From Pseudomonas sp. BN411 (GTDB taxonomy: Bacteria; Pseudomonadota; Gammaproteobacteria; Pseudomonadales; Pseudomonadaceae), in assembly GCF_029871235.1 (NCBI RefSeq), contig NZ_SSOM01000061.1, positions 20,658 to 84,657 on the forward strand: a stretch of 64,000 nucleotides of DNA, read 5' to 3'. The notes below the pieces were generated by a model. The model ran no database searches. It was not told the DNA's origin and was given only the letters and a program-made list of their open reading frames with translations. The translations under genes and the position numbers were made by a program. Shown here piece by piece: positions 9,302 through 18,264 of the stretch (positions within the stretch are counted from its first letter, which is position 1; each line of letters starts with the position of its first letter).

Positions 9302-9400
9302 TTCGGAATTCCTCCGGTAGGATTCCGGCATCATCCGGGCTGGATATATCGATTTCCAGCATAATTATTTGAGCTATTTGATCGAATTTATGGAGGCATC

Positions 9401-10057
9401 ATGGATGAGCAATTCTGGCAGTCGCGCTGGGCGGAGAATCAGATTGGATTCCACCAGCGCGACGTAAACCCCTATCTGGAACGCTACTGGCCGCAACTAG
9501 CGCTGCCCCGTGGTTGTCAGGTGCTGGTGCCGCTCTGCGGCAAGACCCTGGATATGCTCTGGCTGGCGGGGCAGGGCCACCGGATTCTGGGCGTGGAGCT
9601 GGCCGAACGCGCCGTGCAGGATTTCTTCGCCGAACAGGGGCTGACGCCCGAAGTGACGCAGCAGGGTGAGCTGCGTCGCTACAGTGCAGGTGCCGTCGAA
9701 ATTCTCCAGGGCGATTTCTTCGCCGTCACTGCGGCAGACGTCGCCCAATGCCAGGCGCTCTATGATCGCGCCGCGTTGATCGCCCTGCCGCCGGTCATGC
9801 GCGATGACTACGTCGCGCACTTGCAGTGCATTCTGCCGGCCCGTTGCGATGGTTTGCTGGTCACCCTGGACTACGAGCAGGTACGCCTGGAAGGGCCGCC
9901 GTTCTCGGTGCCCGAAGGCGAAGTGCGCAGGCACCTGGAGGCAGGCTGGGAGGTGGAGATGCTGGAGCGCAATGACGTGCTGGAGAAGAACTGGAAGTTC
10001 GCCTCTCGCGGGCTGGATAGCCTGCACGAGCCGGTGTTCCGCTTGAGCCGTAGATAG
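9401..10057 (+). CDS. tpm: Thiopurine S-methyltransferase
   Basis: A 218-residue protein, the exact family length. [22 protein letters not shown] is the bacterial TPMT N-terminus; [20 protein letters not shown] is the SAM-binding loop and [13 protein letters not shown] carries the acidic residue. [17 protein letters not shown] is the next conserved block. Bacterial Tpm methylates thiopurines and, in pseudomonads, selenium and tellurium oxyanions to volatile products. ATG 9401 has GGAGG eight bases upstream. It ends convergently with htpX, and the same adjacency is found in P. aeruginosa (PA2832/PA2830, from memory). Confidence 0.95.
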   Translation: MDEQFWQSRWAENQIGFHQRDVNPYLERYWPQLALPRGCQVLVPLCGKTLDMLWLAGQGHRILGVELAERAVQDFFAEQGLTPEVTQQGELRRYSAGAVEILQGDFFAVTAADVAQCQALYDRAALIALPPVMRDDYVAHLQCILPARCDGLLVTLDYEQVRLEGPPFSVPEGEVRRHLEAGWEVEMLERNDVLEKNWKFASRGLDSLHEPVFRLSRR

Positions 10058-10112
10058 CGACGAATTGTTGGGCTTCGCTGAGCTCAGCCACAACCTACGG
10101 TTTGGAGCAGGC

Positions 10113-10139
10113 AAAAAAAGGGCGGCCAATTGGCCGCCC
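10113..10139 (-). terminator. Terminator of htpX
   Basis: The perfect stem GGGCGGCCAA/TTGGCCGCCC at 10120-10139 is followed, on the minus strand, by seven T residues. On the plus strand it is preceded by the A run and would stop tpm transcripts only weakly. Confidence 0.9.
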
Positions 10140-10157
10140 AAGTCAGTGTGATTCGTT

Positions 10158-11030
10158 TCAGCCGCGGCGGCGCAGGGCCTCGATGCGGTCTTCCAGCGGC
10201 GGGTGGCTCATCAGCAGGCCGGCGAGGCCGTGCTTCAGGCCGCCGTTGATGCCGAAGGCGGTCAGGCTGTCGGGCATCTGCACCGGTACGCCTTGCTCGG
10301 CACGCAGGCGCTGCAGGGCGCCGATCATGGCGTTGGTGCCGGCCAGGCTGGCGCCGGCTTCGTCGGCGCGGTACTCGCGGCGGCGCGAGAACCACATGAC
10401 GATGATGCTGGCGAGGATGCCCAGGACCAGTTCAGCGAAGATGGTCGCGACGAAGTAGCCGATGCCGGGGCCTTCTTCGTTCTTCAGGATCACCTTGTCG
10501 ACGAAGTTGCCGAAGATGCGCGCGAAGAACATCACGAAGGTGTTCACCACGCCCTGGATCAGCGACAGGGTGACCATGTCGCCGTTGGCCACGTGGCCGA
10601 TCTCGTGGGCCAGTACGGCTTTCACTTCATCGGGGGAGAAGCGCTCCAGCAGGCCCTGGCTCACGGCCACCAGTGCATCGTTCTTGTTCCAGCCGGTGGC
10701 GAAGGCGTTCGCTTCGTAGGCTGGGAAGATGCCCACTTCCGGCATCTTGATGCCGGCGTCGCGGGACAGTTGCTCGACGGTCTGCAGCAGCCATTGCTCA
10801 TGGCGGGTGCGGGGCTGGGTGATGATCTCGGTGCCGGTGCTCATCTTCGCCATCCACTTGGAGATGAACAGCGAGATCAGAGAGCCGGCGAAGCCGAACA
10901 CGGCGCAGTAGACCAGCAGGCTGCCGTAGTTCTGGCCGGTGAACCGGTCTACGCCCAGCAGCTTCAGGGTGATGCTGGCAATCACCAGGACTGCAAGGTT
11001 TGTGGCCAGGAACAACAGAATGCGCATCAT
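10158..11030 (-). CDS. htpX: Membrane zinc metalloprotease HtpX
   Basis: A 290-residue inner-membrane M48 protease that degrades misfolded membrane proteins together with FtsH. Two N-terminal membrane helices (residues about 4-24 and 35-56) precede the catalytic HEIGH motif (about 142-146) with the family context [19 protein letters not shown]. Two further helices follow, and the third zinc ligand lies in [10 protein letters not shown] (about 222). The length is standard. It is a single gene with its own terminator; the upstream gap of about 90 bp would hold its promoter. Confidence 0.97.
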   Translation of the reverse strand: MMRILLFLATNLAVLVIASITLKLLGVDRFTGQNYGSLLVYCAVFGFAGSLISLFISKWMAKMSTGTEIITQPRTRHEQWLLQTVEQLSRDAGIKMPEVGIFPAYEANAFATGWNKNDALVAVSQGLLERFSPDEVKAVLAHEIGHVANGDMVTLSLIQGVVNTFVMFFARIFGNFVDKVILKNEEGPGIGYFVATIFAELVLGILASIIVMWFSRRREYRADEAGASLAGTNAMIGALQRLRAEQGVPVQMPDSLTAFGINGGLKHGLAGLLMSHPPLEDRIEALRRRG

Positions 11031-11118
11031 GATTGGAACAGTCTCCTCACGGCGGAAAGCGGTTTCGTATGCGGGGGTATATAAGGGGCGGCCCTGGCGT
11101 ATTCAACCAGGGACTATT

Positions 11119-11571
11119 TCAAACTATGTCGCCCAGGGCGTCGGCACTGCTCTCGAAGATTAGTCGAGTCAGGCGTACGAGGCGTTCGCTGTCGGCATTG
11201 CGCAAGGCCTCGCGCAGTTGCTGCGCAAGGCTGGCGCGGACCCGCAGGATGCTGGGTGGCAGGGTTTCGGGATTGTCCAGCGCGCCAGGCAGCGCGCGGG
11301 ACATCCGCAGAAAGCCCTTCTCGGTGAGGGTCGCCTGATCCAGCGCTTCGAAATGGATGGTGCTGTCGAAGCGCAGGTAGCCCTCGTCGGCAAGCCAGAG
11401 CAGGGCGCCCAGGCAGCTTTCGTGGCGCTTGCTGGGCAGGCCGAACTCATCCGGTTCGGACGGGCCGATCAGGTCTTCCACATAGAGCGCAATGCGCCGC
11501 GGGAAGGCTTGATACAGCTGTAGCAGGCCGGTGGCGCAGTCCTTGTAGAAGTCGTCGATCTGCAGGTCCAT
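11119..11571 (-). CDS. Conserved hypothetical protein
   Basis: A 150-residue acidic cytoplasmic protein with no membrane segment and no motif I can name. It has a leucine-rich helical composition (FYKDCATGLLQLYQAFPRR, SLAQQLREALRNADSERLVRL). It begins 6 bases after the stop of the upstream aminotransferase gene on the same strand, so it is probably in one operon with alaA. The same order (aminotransferase, small hypothetical, htpX) exists in P. aeruginosa (PA2828-PA2830, from memory), which supports it as a real gene. Function unknown. Confidence 0.8.
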   Translation of the reverse strand: MDLQIDDFYKDCATGLLQLYQAFPRRIALYVEDLIGPSEPDEFGLPSKRHESCLGALLWLADEGYLRFDSTIHFEALDQATLTEKGFLRMSRALPGALDNPETLPPSILRVRASLAQQLREALRNADSERLVRLTRLIFESSADALGDIV

Positions 11572-11577
11572 TGGCCG

Positions 11578-12789
11578 TTACTGGCGATACGACTTGAGGA
11601 AGTTGCCGATGCGGCCGATGGCCTGCTCGAGGTCATCGACGCGGGGCAGGGTGACCACGCGGAAGTGGTCCGGCCACGGCCAGTTGAAGGCGGTGCCCTG
11701 GACGATCAGCAGCTTCTCGGAGAGCAGCAGGTCGAGGACGAACTTCTCGTCGTTGTGGATCGGGCAGACCTTCGGGTCGATCTTCGGGAAGGCGTAGAGC
11801 GCGCCCATGGGCTTCACGCAGCTGACGCCGGGGATATCATTGAGCAGTTCCCAGGCGCGGTTGCGCTGTTCCAGCAGGCGGCCGTTGGGCAGGACCAGGT
11901 CGTTGATGCTCTGGTAGCCGCCGAGTGCGGTCTGGATGGCGTGCTGGCTGGGTACGTTGGCGCACAGGCGCATGTTGGCCAGGATATCCAGGCCTTCGAT
12001 GTAGCTCTGGGCCTTGTGCTTGGGACCGGAAATCGCCACCCAGCCGGAACGGAAGCCGGCCACGCGATAGGACTTGGACAGGCCGTTGAAGGTCAGGCAG
12101 AGCACGTCCGGCGCGAGGGAGGCGGTGGAGATGTGCTGGGCCTCGTCGTAGAGGATCTTGTCGTAGATCTCGTCGGAGAACAGCACCAGGTTGTGCTGGC
12201 GGGCCAGTTCGACGATGTCCATCAGCACTTCGCGGGAATACACCGCGCCAGTGGGGTTGTTCGGGTTGATCAGCACCAGGGCCTTGGTGTTCGGGGTGAT
12301 CTTCGCCTTCATGTCGGCAATGTCGGGGAACCAGCCGGCCTGTTCGTCGCATAGGTAATGCACCGGCTTGCCGCCACCCAGGGCCACGGAGGCGGTCCAC
12401 AGCGGGTAGTCCGGCGCCGGGATCAGCACCTCATCGCCATTGTTCAGCAAGGCCTGCATGGCCATCACGATCAGCTCGGAGACGCCGTTGCCGAGGTAGA
12501 TGTCCTCGATGCCGACGCCTTCCACCTGCTTCTGCTGGTAGTACTGCATCACGGCCTTGCGCGCGCTGAACAGGCCCTTGGAATCGCTGTAGCCCTGGGC
12601 GGTGGGCAGGTTGCGAATCACGTCCTGGAGGATTTCCTCCGGAGCTTCGAAACCGAACGGCGCCGGATTGCCGATGTTCAGCTTGAGGATGCGATGGCCT
12701 TCCTCTTCCAGGCGTTTGGCGTGCTTGAGCACCGGTCCGCGGATGTCATAGCAGACATTGGCGAGCTTGTTCGATTTGCTGACCTGCAT
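11578..12789 (-). CDS. alaA: Alanine-type PLP aminotransferase (AlaA/YfbQ-like)
   Basis: A 403-residue fold-type I aminotransferase. The sequence has the AlaA N-terminus SNKLANVCYDIRGPVLKHAKRL, the substrate-loop KLNIGNPAPFGF, the NPNNPTGAVYS motif, SDEIYDKILYD with the PLP-pyridine Asp, and the Schiff-base lysine in LSKSYRVAGFRSGW (about residue 238). AlaA enzymes make alanine from pyruvate and glutamate. ATG 12789 gives the homologue-like start; the longer frame to 12948 overlaps the divergent msrB promoter region. It is followed by the hypothetical gene at 11119. Confidence 0.92.
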   Translation of the reverse strand: MQVSKSNKLANVCYDIRGPVLKHAKRLEEEGHRILKLNIGNPAPFGFEAPEEILQDVIRNLPTAQGYSDSKGLFSARKAVMQYYQQKQVEGVGIEDIYLGNGVSELIVMAMQALLNNGDEVLIPAPDYPLWTASVALGGGKPVHYLCDEQAGWFPDIADMKAKITPNTKALVLINPNNPTGAVYSREVLMDIVELARQHNLVLFSDEIYDKILYDEAQHISTASLAPDVLCLTFNGLSKSYRVAGFRSGWVAISGPKHKAQSYIEGLDILANMRLCANVPSQHAIQTALGGYQSINDLVLPNGRLLEQRNRAWELLNDIPGVSCVKPMGALYAFPKIDPKVCPIHNDEKFVLDLLLSEKLLIVQGTAFNWPWPDHFRVVTLPRVDDLEQAIGRIGNFLKSYRQ

Positions 12790-12962
12790 GATGCGTGGAT
12801 GTCCCGAGTGAAAAGGGTCGCGCGAGGCGACGGGGATCGATGCGCCTTGGCAGCCTGTAACGCCACTGCCAGACTGGCGTCTGATGAATCGCGCATGATA
12901 CGTGCGGCCCGATGGCCCGAAAAGGTCGGGATCGGGCTTTTTTACCATTGCCGAGGACTGTC

Positions 12963-13355
12963 ATGGACAAGCTTGAGAAACCCCTGGAAAGCTGGCGTGA
13001 GGAGCTTTCCGATACTCAGTTCCACGTCTGCCGTCTGGGTGGCACCGAGCGTGCCTTCACCGGCGAGTACTACGCCACCAAGACGCCAGGTATCTACCAC
13101 TGCGCCTGTTGCGGTGAAGCGCTGTTCGACTCCGATGCCAAGTACGATTCCGGCAGCGGCTGGCCGAGTTACTTCCAGCCGGTGGGCAAGGACGTCATTG
13201 CCGAGCGCGAGGACTTCAGCCACGGCATGCACCGTATCGAGGTGCGCTGTGCCCGCTGCGATGCCCATCTGGGCCATGTCTTCCCGGACGGCCCGCGTCC
13301 CACCGGTCTGCGTTATTGCATCAACTCGGTGTCGCTGAAGCTCGAACCGCGTTAA
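12963..13355 (+). CDS. msrB: Peptide-methionine (R)-S-oxide reductase MsrB
   Basis: A 130-residue cytoplasmic MsrB. Two zinc-binding CxxC pairs (HCACCG and RCARCD), the [11 protein letters not shown] motif, [10 protein letters not shown], and the catalytic cysteine in RYCINSVSL are all present. It reduces methionine-R-sulfoxide in proteins with thioredoxin. ATG 12963 is preceded by GAGG at suitable spacing. It lies next to a glutathione peroxidase and an organic-hydroperoxide sensor, forming an oxidative-stress block, but it is separated from them by a terminator. Confidence 0.97.
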   Translation: MDKLEKPLESWREELSDTQFHVCRLGGTERAFTGEYYATKTPGIYHCACCGEALFDSDAKYDSGSGWPSYFQPVGKDVIAEREDFSHGMHRIEVRCARCDAHLGHVFPDGPRPTGLRYCINSVSLKLEPR

Positions 13356-13373
13356 GCGCGCGGCTTTTGATGA

Positions 13374-13398
13374 GGCCCGCCAAAAGGCGGGCCTTTTT
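13374..13398 (+). terminator. Terminator of msrB
   Basis: The perfect 8-bp stem GGCCCGCC/GGCGGGCC with an AAAA loop is followed by TTTTT. Confidence 0.95.
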
Positions 13399-13405
13399 AT
13401 AGAGA

Positions 13406-13429
13406 AATTAAATTGCACACAATTTAATT
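13406..13429. promoter_or_regulatory. OhrR/OspR-type operator
   Basis: This is a perfect inverted repeat with 10-bp arms AATTAAATTG and CAATTTAATT separated by CACA, 45 bp before the glutathione peroxidase ATG. The AT-rich sequence stands out in GC-rich DNA and closely matches the known OhrR box pattern (ATTAAATTG-N-CAATTTAAT). The second gene of the operon encodes an OhrR-type repressor, so autoregulation is the natural reading. Confidence 0.85.
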
Positions 13430-13473
13430 GAGAGCTATTTTCTGGATCTAAATTCCCCGAACAGGTTCCGACC

Positions 13474-13959
13474 ATGAGCGACAAGATCCTCGATATCCCC
13501 GTCACCACCATCAAAGGCGAGCAGAAGACCCTCGGGGACTTCGGCGGCAAGGCCCTGCTGGTGGTCAACACCGCCAGCAAGTGCGGCTTCACCCCGCAGT
13601 ACAAGGGCCTGGAAGAGCTCTGGCAGCAATACAAGGAGCGGGGCCTGGTGGTGCTGGGCTTCCCCTGCAACCAGTTCGGCAAGCAGGAGCCGGGTGACGA
13701 AGGCGCCATCAGCGAGTTCTGCGAACTGAACTTCGGTGTCAGCTTTCCGCTGTTCAAGAAGATCGACGTGAACGGCGCGCAGGCCCATCCGCTCTACGTG
13801 CAGCTGAAGAAGCGCGCACCGGGCCTGCTGGGCAGCCAGGGCATCAAATGGAACTTCACCAAATTCCTGATCAGCCAGGACGGCCAGCGCATCCAGCGCT
13901 TTGCGCCGACCACCAAGCCGGAAGAGATCACCGCCGAGATCGAAGCCCTGCTGAAATGA
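13474..13959 (+). CDS. gpx: Glutathione peroxidase family (thiol peroxidase)
   Basis: A 161-residue protein that reduces hydroperoxides. The peroxidatic cysteine is Cys37 in NTASKCGFTPQY. The GFPCNQFGKQEPG loop carries the second cysteine and the catalytic Gln, and KWNFTKFLI holds the Trp/Asn of the tetrad. Cysteine replaces the selenocysteine of animal enzymes, as usual in bacteria, which normally use thioredoxin. The stop overlaps the next ATG (ATGA at 13956-13959), so it is coupled to the regulator gene. It is controlled by the AT-rich dyad just upstream. The P. aeruginosa homologue is PA2826 (from memory). Confidence 0.95.
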   Translation: MSDKILDIPVTTIKGEQKTLGDFGGKALLVVNTASKCGFTPQYKGLEELWQQYKERGLVVLGFPCNQFGKQEPGDEGAISEFCELNFGVSFPLFKKIDVNGAQAHPLYVQLKKRAPGLLGSQGIKWNFTKFLISQDGQRIQRFAPTTKPEEITAEIEALLK

Positions 13960-14423
13960 ACACGCCATCGATCGAGCCGGAGCTGCTGCTGGATAACCAG
14001 CTCTGTTTCAAGCTCTACGCCGCGTCCCGCGCGGTGATTCGTGGCTACCGGCCGCTGCTGGAGCCCCTTGGCCTGACCTACCCGCAGTACCTGGTCATGC
14101 TGGTGCTCTGGGAGTGGCACGCACGGGCGCCGGAACAACCCACGGTCAAGGCCCTGGGCGAGCGCCTGCTGCTGGATTCGGGCACCCTCACGCCGTTGCT
14201 TAAACGCCTGGAGCAGCTCGGGTTGGTGCGCCGCAAGCGCTCGGCCCATGACGAGCGTGAAGTGCACCTGGCGCTGACGGAAGAGGGCGCTGCCCTGCGG
14301 GACAAGGTGATGCCGCTGCGCAACGAGCTGATCTGCGCCAGCGGTCTGGACCTCAATGAAATGGCTGAACTGCGCGCGCGCCTCGGCGAGTTGCTGGGTC
14401 AGCTCATCGGGTTGCCTGAGTAG
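13956..14423 (+). CDS. ospR: OspR/OhrR-type MarR-family peroxide-sensing repressor
   Basis: A 155-residue winged-helix repressor. The sensing cysteine is Cys17 in LLLDNQLCFKLYAASRA, the diagnostic OhrR motif, and the recognition helix lies around LGERLLLDSGTLTPLLKRLEQLGLV with the wing RKRSAHDEREVHLALT. Oxidation of this cysteine by peroxides releases the protein from DNA. In P. aeruginosa OspR (PA2825) controls PA2826 and affects pigment and quorum sensing (established, from memory). It is translationally coupled to gpx. Its 3' end overlaps the sagS 3' end by 20 bp on the opposite strand. Confidence 0.93.
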   Translation: MNTPSIEPELLLDNQLCFKLYAASRAVIRGYRPLLEPLGLTYPQYLVMLVLWEWHARAPEQPTVKALGERLLLDSGTLTPLLKRLEQLGLVRRKRSAHDEREVHLALTEEGAALRDKVMPLRNELICASGLDLNEMAELRARLGELLGQLIGLPE

Positions 14424-16731
14424 CCGGCAGCCAAGTGTCGAGCAACGCCACCAGTTCCTCGCGGCGGAAGGGCTTGGCCAGGTAGTCGTCCATGCCGGCG
14501 GCGCGGCAGCGTTCGCGTTCGTCCGGCAGGGCATTGGCGGTCAGCGCGATGATCGGCAGGTCCGGCCAGCGCCCACTCTGGCGAATGCGCCGGGTCGCTT
14601 CGTAGCCATCCATCACCGGCATGTTGCAGTCCATCAACACCAGGTCGACGGCCGATTGCTCCAGGCGGCTCAGGGCCTCGGCGCCGTGGGTCGCCAGCAG
14701 CACTTCGCAGCCCAGCTTGGCCAGCATGCCCTTGGCCACCAGCTGGTTCACCGCGTTGTCTTCCACCAGCAGCACCCGCGCATGGCGATGCTGCGGTTCG
14801 GCGGTTTCCGGTGCTGCCGCTGGCGTTTCATCCGGGAGTTTCAGCAGCACCCGCTGCAGGGCCTGGTGCAACGCCGCCCGTGACAGGGGGCGGGCCAGTT
14901 GGTGCAGGGGTGTCAGGGTCGCCGCCCGTGGTGGCGGCAGGAAGCTGCCGTAGCCGGTGACCAGCAGGATGGGCATATGGGCGGTGCGACGCAGGTTTTC
15001 CAGGCAGTCGGGGTTGTCGCTGATCAGCAGGTCGGCGTGCACGCCGCTGAGGTCGGTGCCCGCGTCGCGGCGTTCGAATTCCAGCCCCCACAGCGGCAAC
15101 CAGGTCCCCAGCATCTCGGCCAGGCCGCTCTTGGCGCCGCACAGGGCGATGACCTTGCCCTGCATCGGCGCGCGCGATTCCGCCGGGCTGTGCTCCACCA
15201 GCGGCAATTCCGCACTGAACAGGCTTCCCAGGCCTTCCTGGGATTTCACGTCCAACTGGCCCTGCATGGCTTCGCACAGATGGCGCGTCAGCGCCAGGCC
15301 AAGGCCCGTGCCGCCGAATTGTCGGGTGATACCGGCGCTGCCCTGCGAGAAGGGCTGGAACAGTTTGGGCAGGGCTTCGACGGAGATGCCGATGCCAGTG
15401 TCCCGGACCGTGATCAGCACGCCGCCCGGGCTGGGTGCAGCATGCAGGTCGACGCGGCCGAATCGGGTGAACTTGAGGGCGTTGGACAGGAGGTTGCTGA
15501 TCACCTGGCGCACCCGCGTCGGGTCGCCCACTACCAGTGACGGCAGTTTTGGGTCGATCAGGCAGGTCAGCTCGACGCCGGGCGCCGTGTTCTGCGACAG
15601 CAGGTTGGCGGTGTCTTCCAGCAGCGTGCCCAGGTCGAAGGGGATTTGCTCCAGCTCCAGTTGGCCGGCTTCGAATTTGGAGAGGTCGAGAATGTCGTTG
15701 AGCAGTTCCACCAGCACGCTGCCGGAGTCGTGGGCGATCTGCAGCTGGCGCCTCTGCTCGTTGTTCAGTGGGCCGTCCAGGGCCAGGTCGAGCATCCCAA
15801 GCAGACCATTGAGCGGCGTGCGGATCTCGTGGCTCATGTTGGCGAGGAAGGCGGCGCGGGCCTTGGCCATTTCCAGCGCGGTGCTGCGCGCCACCTCCAG
15901 TTCCTGGTTGTAGCGGCTGAGACGGCTGTTGGCGGCCTTCAGCTCGGCGGTGCGCGCCGACACGATGTTCTCCAGCTCGGCCAGGTACTGGTTCAGGCGC
16001 TCGTCTGCCTCGCGACGCTGCTGCATTTCGGTGGCCAGGCTGGCCAACTGGCGGTTCGTCACTTCCACCAGTACGCCGATCTCGTCCTGCTCGTGGCCGG
16101 GCGGGCAGGGTAGCTTGGTATCTGGCGAGGCGCGCGGGTCGCGCTCGCTGAGGCCGCGGATCAGCTCCACCAGCGGCTTGGTCAGCATGCTGTAGAAGAG
16201 CACCAGGAGGATCAGCGACAGCAGCAGGCTGCGCACGAAGCCGCTGAGCAGGGTGATCATCGCGCGGCGCAGGAAGTGGCTGCCGAAGGCGAAGGTATCC
16301 ACTTCCAGGCGCAGGACGCCGAGGGTTTCGTTGGGGGCGTGGATGATATAGAGCGGGTCCTCGAACTCGCGCTGCTCACCGAACAGGTAGTCGCTGAAGA
16401 TACGGAAGTCGCTTTCGGTGCGCGGACGGCTGACGCTGGCCAGCACCGCTCCGTTGTTGTCGATGATCTCCGCGCGAATCACCGCTGGCGAGCGCAAGAG
16501 GCCGAGGACCAGTTCCTGGGCCAGTTCGGCGTCGATGTTGTAGGCGATGCGCGCGGCCGGGCTGTGGGCGATCTCAAGGAGCGCCTTGATCTCGCGGTCG
16601 ATCGAGGCGTTTTCGTTGAGATAGTCGCTGGCTACCTGGATGACGCTGAGGACGGTGCCGAGGAGGAACGCCACCAGCACCGTGAGGCTGGCCTGCTTGA
16701 ATGACAGCCGTTGTGTCAGCGGAATATCCAT
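14404..16731 (-). CDS. sagS: SagS-like hybrid sensor histidine kinase
   Basis: A 775-residue membrane sensor. Two membrane helices (about residues 17-37 and 170-195) flank a periplasmic HmsP-like sensing region. HAMP and coiled-coil segments follow, then the phospho-acceptor H-box MSHEIRTPLNGLLGMLDLAL (about 300), N-box NLLSNALKF, DTGIGI, and GGTGLGL. A degenerate receiver-like region precedes a full receiver ARVLLVEDNAVNQL...LMDCNMPVMDG with its phospho-aspartate. SagS (PA2824) controls the motile-to-biofilm switch and tolerance in P. aeruginosa, and this gene has the same neighbours. The start is uncertain: ATG 16731 gives MDIPLTQRLSFKQA; ATG 16773 would add 14 residues. Confidence 0.9.
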   Translation of the reverse strand: MDIPLTQRLSFKQASLTVLVAFLLGTVLSVIQVASDYLNENASIDREIKALLEIAHSPAARIAYNIDAELAQELVLGLLRSPAVIRAEIIDNNGAVLASVSRPRTESDFRIFSDYLFGEQREFEDPLYIIHAPNETLGVLRLEVDTFAFGSHFLRRAMITLLSGFVRSLLLSLILLVLFYSMLTKPLVELIRGLSERDPRASPDTKLPCPPGHEQDEIGVLVEVTNRQLASLATEMQQRREADERLNQYLAELENIVSARTAELKAANSRLSRYNQELEVARSTALEMAKARAAFLANMSHEIRTPLNGLLGMLDLALDGPLNNEQRRQLQIAHDSGSVLVELLNDILDLSKFEAGQLELEQIPFDLGTLLEDTANLLSQNTAPGVELTCLIDPKLPSLVVGDPTRVRQVISNLLSNALKFTRFGRVDLHAAPSPGGVLITVRDTGIGISVEALPKLFQPFSQGSAGITRQFGGTGLGLALTRHLCEAMQGQLDVKSQEGLGSLFSAELPLVEHSPAESRAPMQGKVIALCGAKSGLAEMLGTWLPLWGLEFERRDAGTDLSGVHADLLISDNPDCLENLRRTAHMPILLVTGYGSFLPPPRAATLTPLHQLARPLSRAALHQALQRVLLKLPDETPAAAPETAEPQHRHARVLLVEDNAVNQLVAKGMLAKLGCEVLLATHGAEALSRLEQSAVDLVLMDCNMPVMDGYEATRRIRQSGRWPDLPIIALTANALPDERERCRAAGMDDYLAKPFRREELVALLDTWLPATQATR

Positions 16732-16829
16732 GGGGCTTGGGATTTGGCCTTGTTCCGAGGGCTTGCCAAGCATAGCCTATCCCGTCTGCCGGCAGCGCCT
16801 GATGGCTGCGGCTGAAGAAGGAGTTGAAC

Positions 16830-17720
16830 GTGGATTCCCGCCTGTATGAGATTCTCGAGCGCGCCGATGCGGTGCTGGCCCGTCTCGAACCCCTGTTGCC
16901 CGTACCTCGACCGGAAATCGACTGGCAGAAGAGCCTGGCTGCACGCTGGCATCGCGATGGTCGCAGCGGATACCTGCAACCGCTGGACATCAGCCTGGAC
17001 CTGTCCCTCGCCGACCTGATCGGTGTCGACAAACAGCGTGAGCAGCTGGCTGGCAACACCCGCCAGTTCGTCGACGGGCTGCCGGCCAACCATGCGCTGC
17101 TCTGGGGCGCCCGGGGCACCGGTAAATCTTCCCTGGTTCGCGCGCTGCTGGCCGAGCACGCCGGTGCCGGCCTGCGCCTGATCGAGATCGAGCGCGACCA
17201 CCTGGCCGACCTGCCGCGCGTGGTGGAGCAACTGGCCGGCCTGTCGCAGCGCTTCGTGCTGTTCTGCGATGACCTGTCCTTCGAGGCGGGCGAGGGCGAC
17301 TACCGCGTGCTCAAGAGCGTGCTGGATGGCTCCCTGGAACGTGCCCCGGACAACGTGCTGCTCTACGCCACCTCCAACCGCCGCCACCTGGTGCCGGAGA
17401 AGCAGAGCGACAACGAGCACTGGCAAATGGTCGACGGCGAACTGCATCCCAACGAAGCGGTGGAAGACAAGATCGCCCTGTCCGACCGCTTCGGCCTCTG
17501 GTTGTCCTTCTATCCCTTTACCCAGGACCACTTCCTGGCCGTGGTGCGCCACTGGATCGGCGTGCTGGCCGAACCGGCGGCCCTGAAATGGGAGTGGACC
17601 GAGGAGCTGGAAATACTGGCGATCCGCTGGGCCCTGGGGCGCGGCAATCGCAATGGCCGTTGCGCCTATCAATTCGCCCGCCACTGGGTCGGGCTCGCTT
17701 TGCTGGAGTCTTCCAAATGA
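16830..17720 (+). CDS. DUF815 family P-loop ATPase
   Basis: A 296-residue AAA-type ATPase of the DUF815 family. The Walker A motif is WGARGTGKSSLVRALL, and Walker B lies in RFVLFCDDLSFE. The family-specific block DGSLERAPDNVLLYATSNRRHLVPE and the sensor region LSDRFGLWLSFYPF follow. The biochemical role of the family is not known. GTG 16830 is preferred because AAGGAG lies 7 bases upstream; a TTG at 16824 would touch the Shine-Dalgarno sequence. Its stop overlaps the ATG of the next gene (ATGA), so the two are coupled. Confidence 0.87.
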   Translation: MDSRLYEILERADAVLARLEPLLPVPRPEIDWQKSLAARWHRDGRSGYLQPLDISLDLSLADLIGVDKQREQLAGNTRQFVDGLPANHALLWGARGTGKSSLVRALLAEHAGAGLRLIEIERDHLADLPRVVEQLAGLSQRFVLFCDDLSFEAGEGDYRVLKSVLDGSLERAPDNVLLYATSNRRHLVPEKQSDNEHWQMVDGELHPNEAVEDKIALSDRFGLWLSFYPFTQDHFLAVVRHWIGVLAEPAALKWEWTEELEILAIRWALGRGNRNGRCAYQFARHWVGLALLESSK

Positions 17721-18199
17721 TCGATCTGCAACAGACTGGCGCGGGCCTGTCCGGCTATGCGTTGCTGGCCGCCCAACTGGAATCCCTGCTGGCCGATGAG
17801 CGCGATTTCATCGCCAACAGCTCGCAGTTCTCCGCCTTTCTCTTCAACGAGCTGGCGGACCTGAACTGGGCCGGCTTCTACCTCAATCGCAACGAGGAGC
17901 TGGTGCTCGGCCCGTTCCAGGGCAAGGTCGCTTGCGTGCGCATCCCCTTCAGCAGGGGTGTCTGCGGCGCTGCGGCACGCACCCGGGAAACCCAGCGGGT
18001 GGAAGACGTGCACGCCTTCCCCGGCCACATCGCCTGCGACAGCGTGTCCAACAGTGAACTGGTAGTGCCGCTGGTGAAGGACGGCCGCCTGATCGGTGTG
18101 CTCGACCTGGACAGCCCCAAGCTGGCGCGCTTCACCGCAGAGGACCAGGCTGGCATCGAGCAGCTGGCGTCGATCTACCTGCGCCTGACCGACTGCTGA
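17717..18199 (+). CDS. msrC: Free methionine-(R)-sulfoxide reductase (GAF domain)
   Basis: A 160-residue single GAF-domain protein. The three redox cysteines are at positions 73, 83 and 107, in VACVRIPFSRGVCG and HIACDSVSNSELVVP. Their spacing (10 and 24 residues) is identical to Cys84/94/118 of the E. coli enzyme. It reduces the free amino acid methionine-R-sulfoxide and complements MsrB in the nearby stress block. It is coupled by an ATGA overlap to the DUF815 ATPase gene. A bidirectional terminator follows. Confidence 0.93.
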   Translation: MIDLQQTGAGLSGYALLAAQLESLLADERDFIANSSQFSAFLFNELADLNWAGFYLNRNEELVLGPFQGKVACVRIPFSRGVCGAAARTRETQRVEDVHAFPGHIACDSVSNSELVVPLVKDGRLIGVLDLDSPKLARFTAEDQAGIEQLASIYLRLTDC

Positions 18200-18212
18200 T
18201 CGAGCGGTAATG

Positions 18213-18241
18213 AAAAAGCCCGGACTTGTCCGGGCTTTTTC
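18213..18241. terminator. Bidirectional terminator
   Basis: The long perfect stem AAAAAGCCCGGAC/GTCCGGGCTTTTT with a 2-base loop lies between the convergent msrC and GST genes and has T runs on both strands. Confidence 0.95.
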
Positions 18242-18264
18242 ATGGGTTGGCGGTGGCAACAGGC

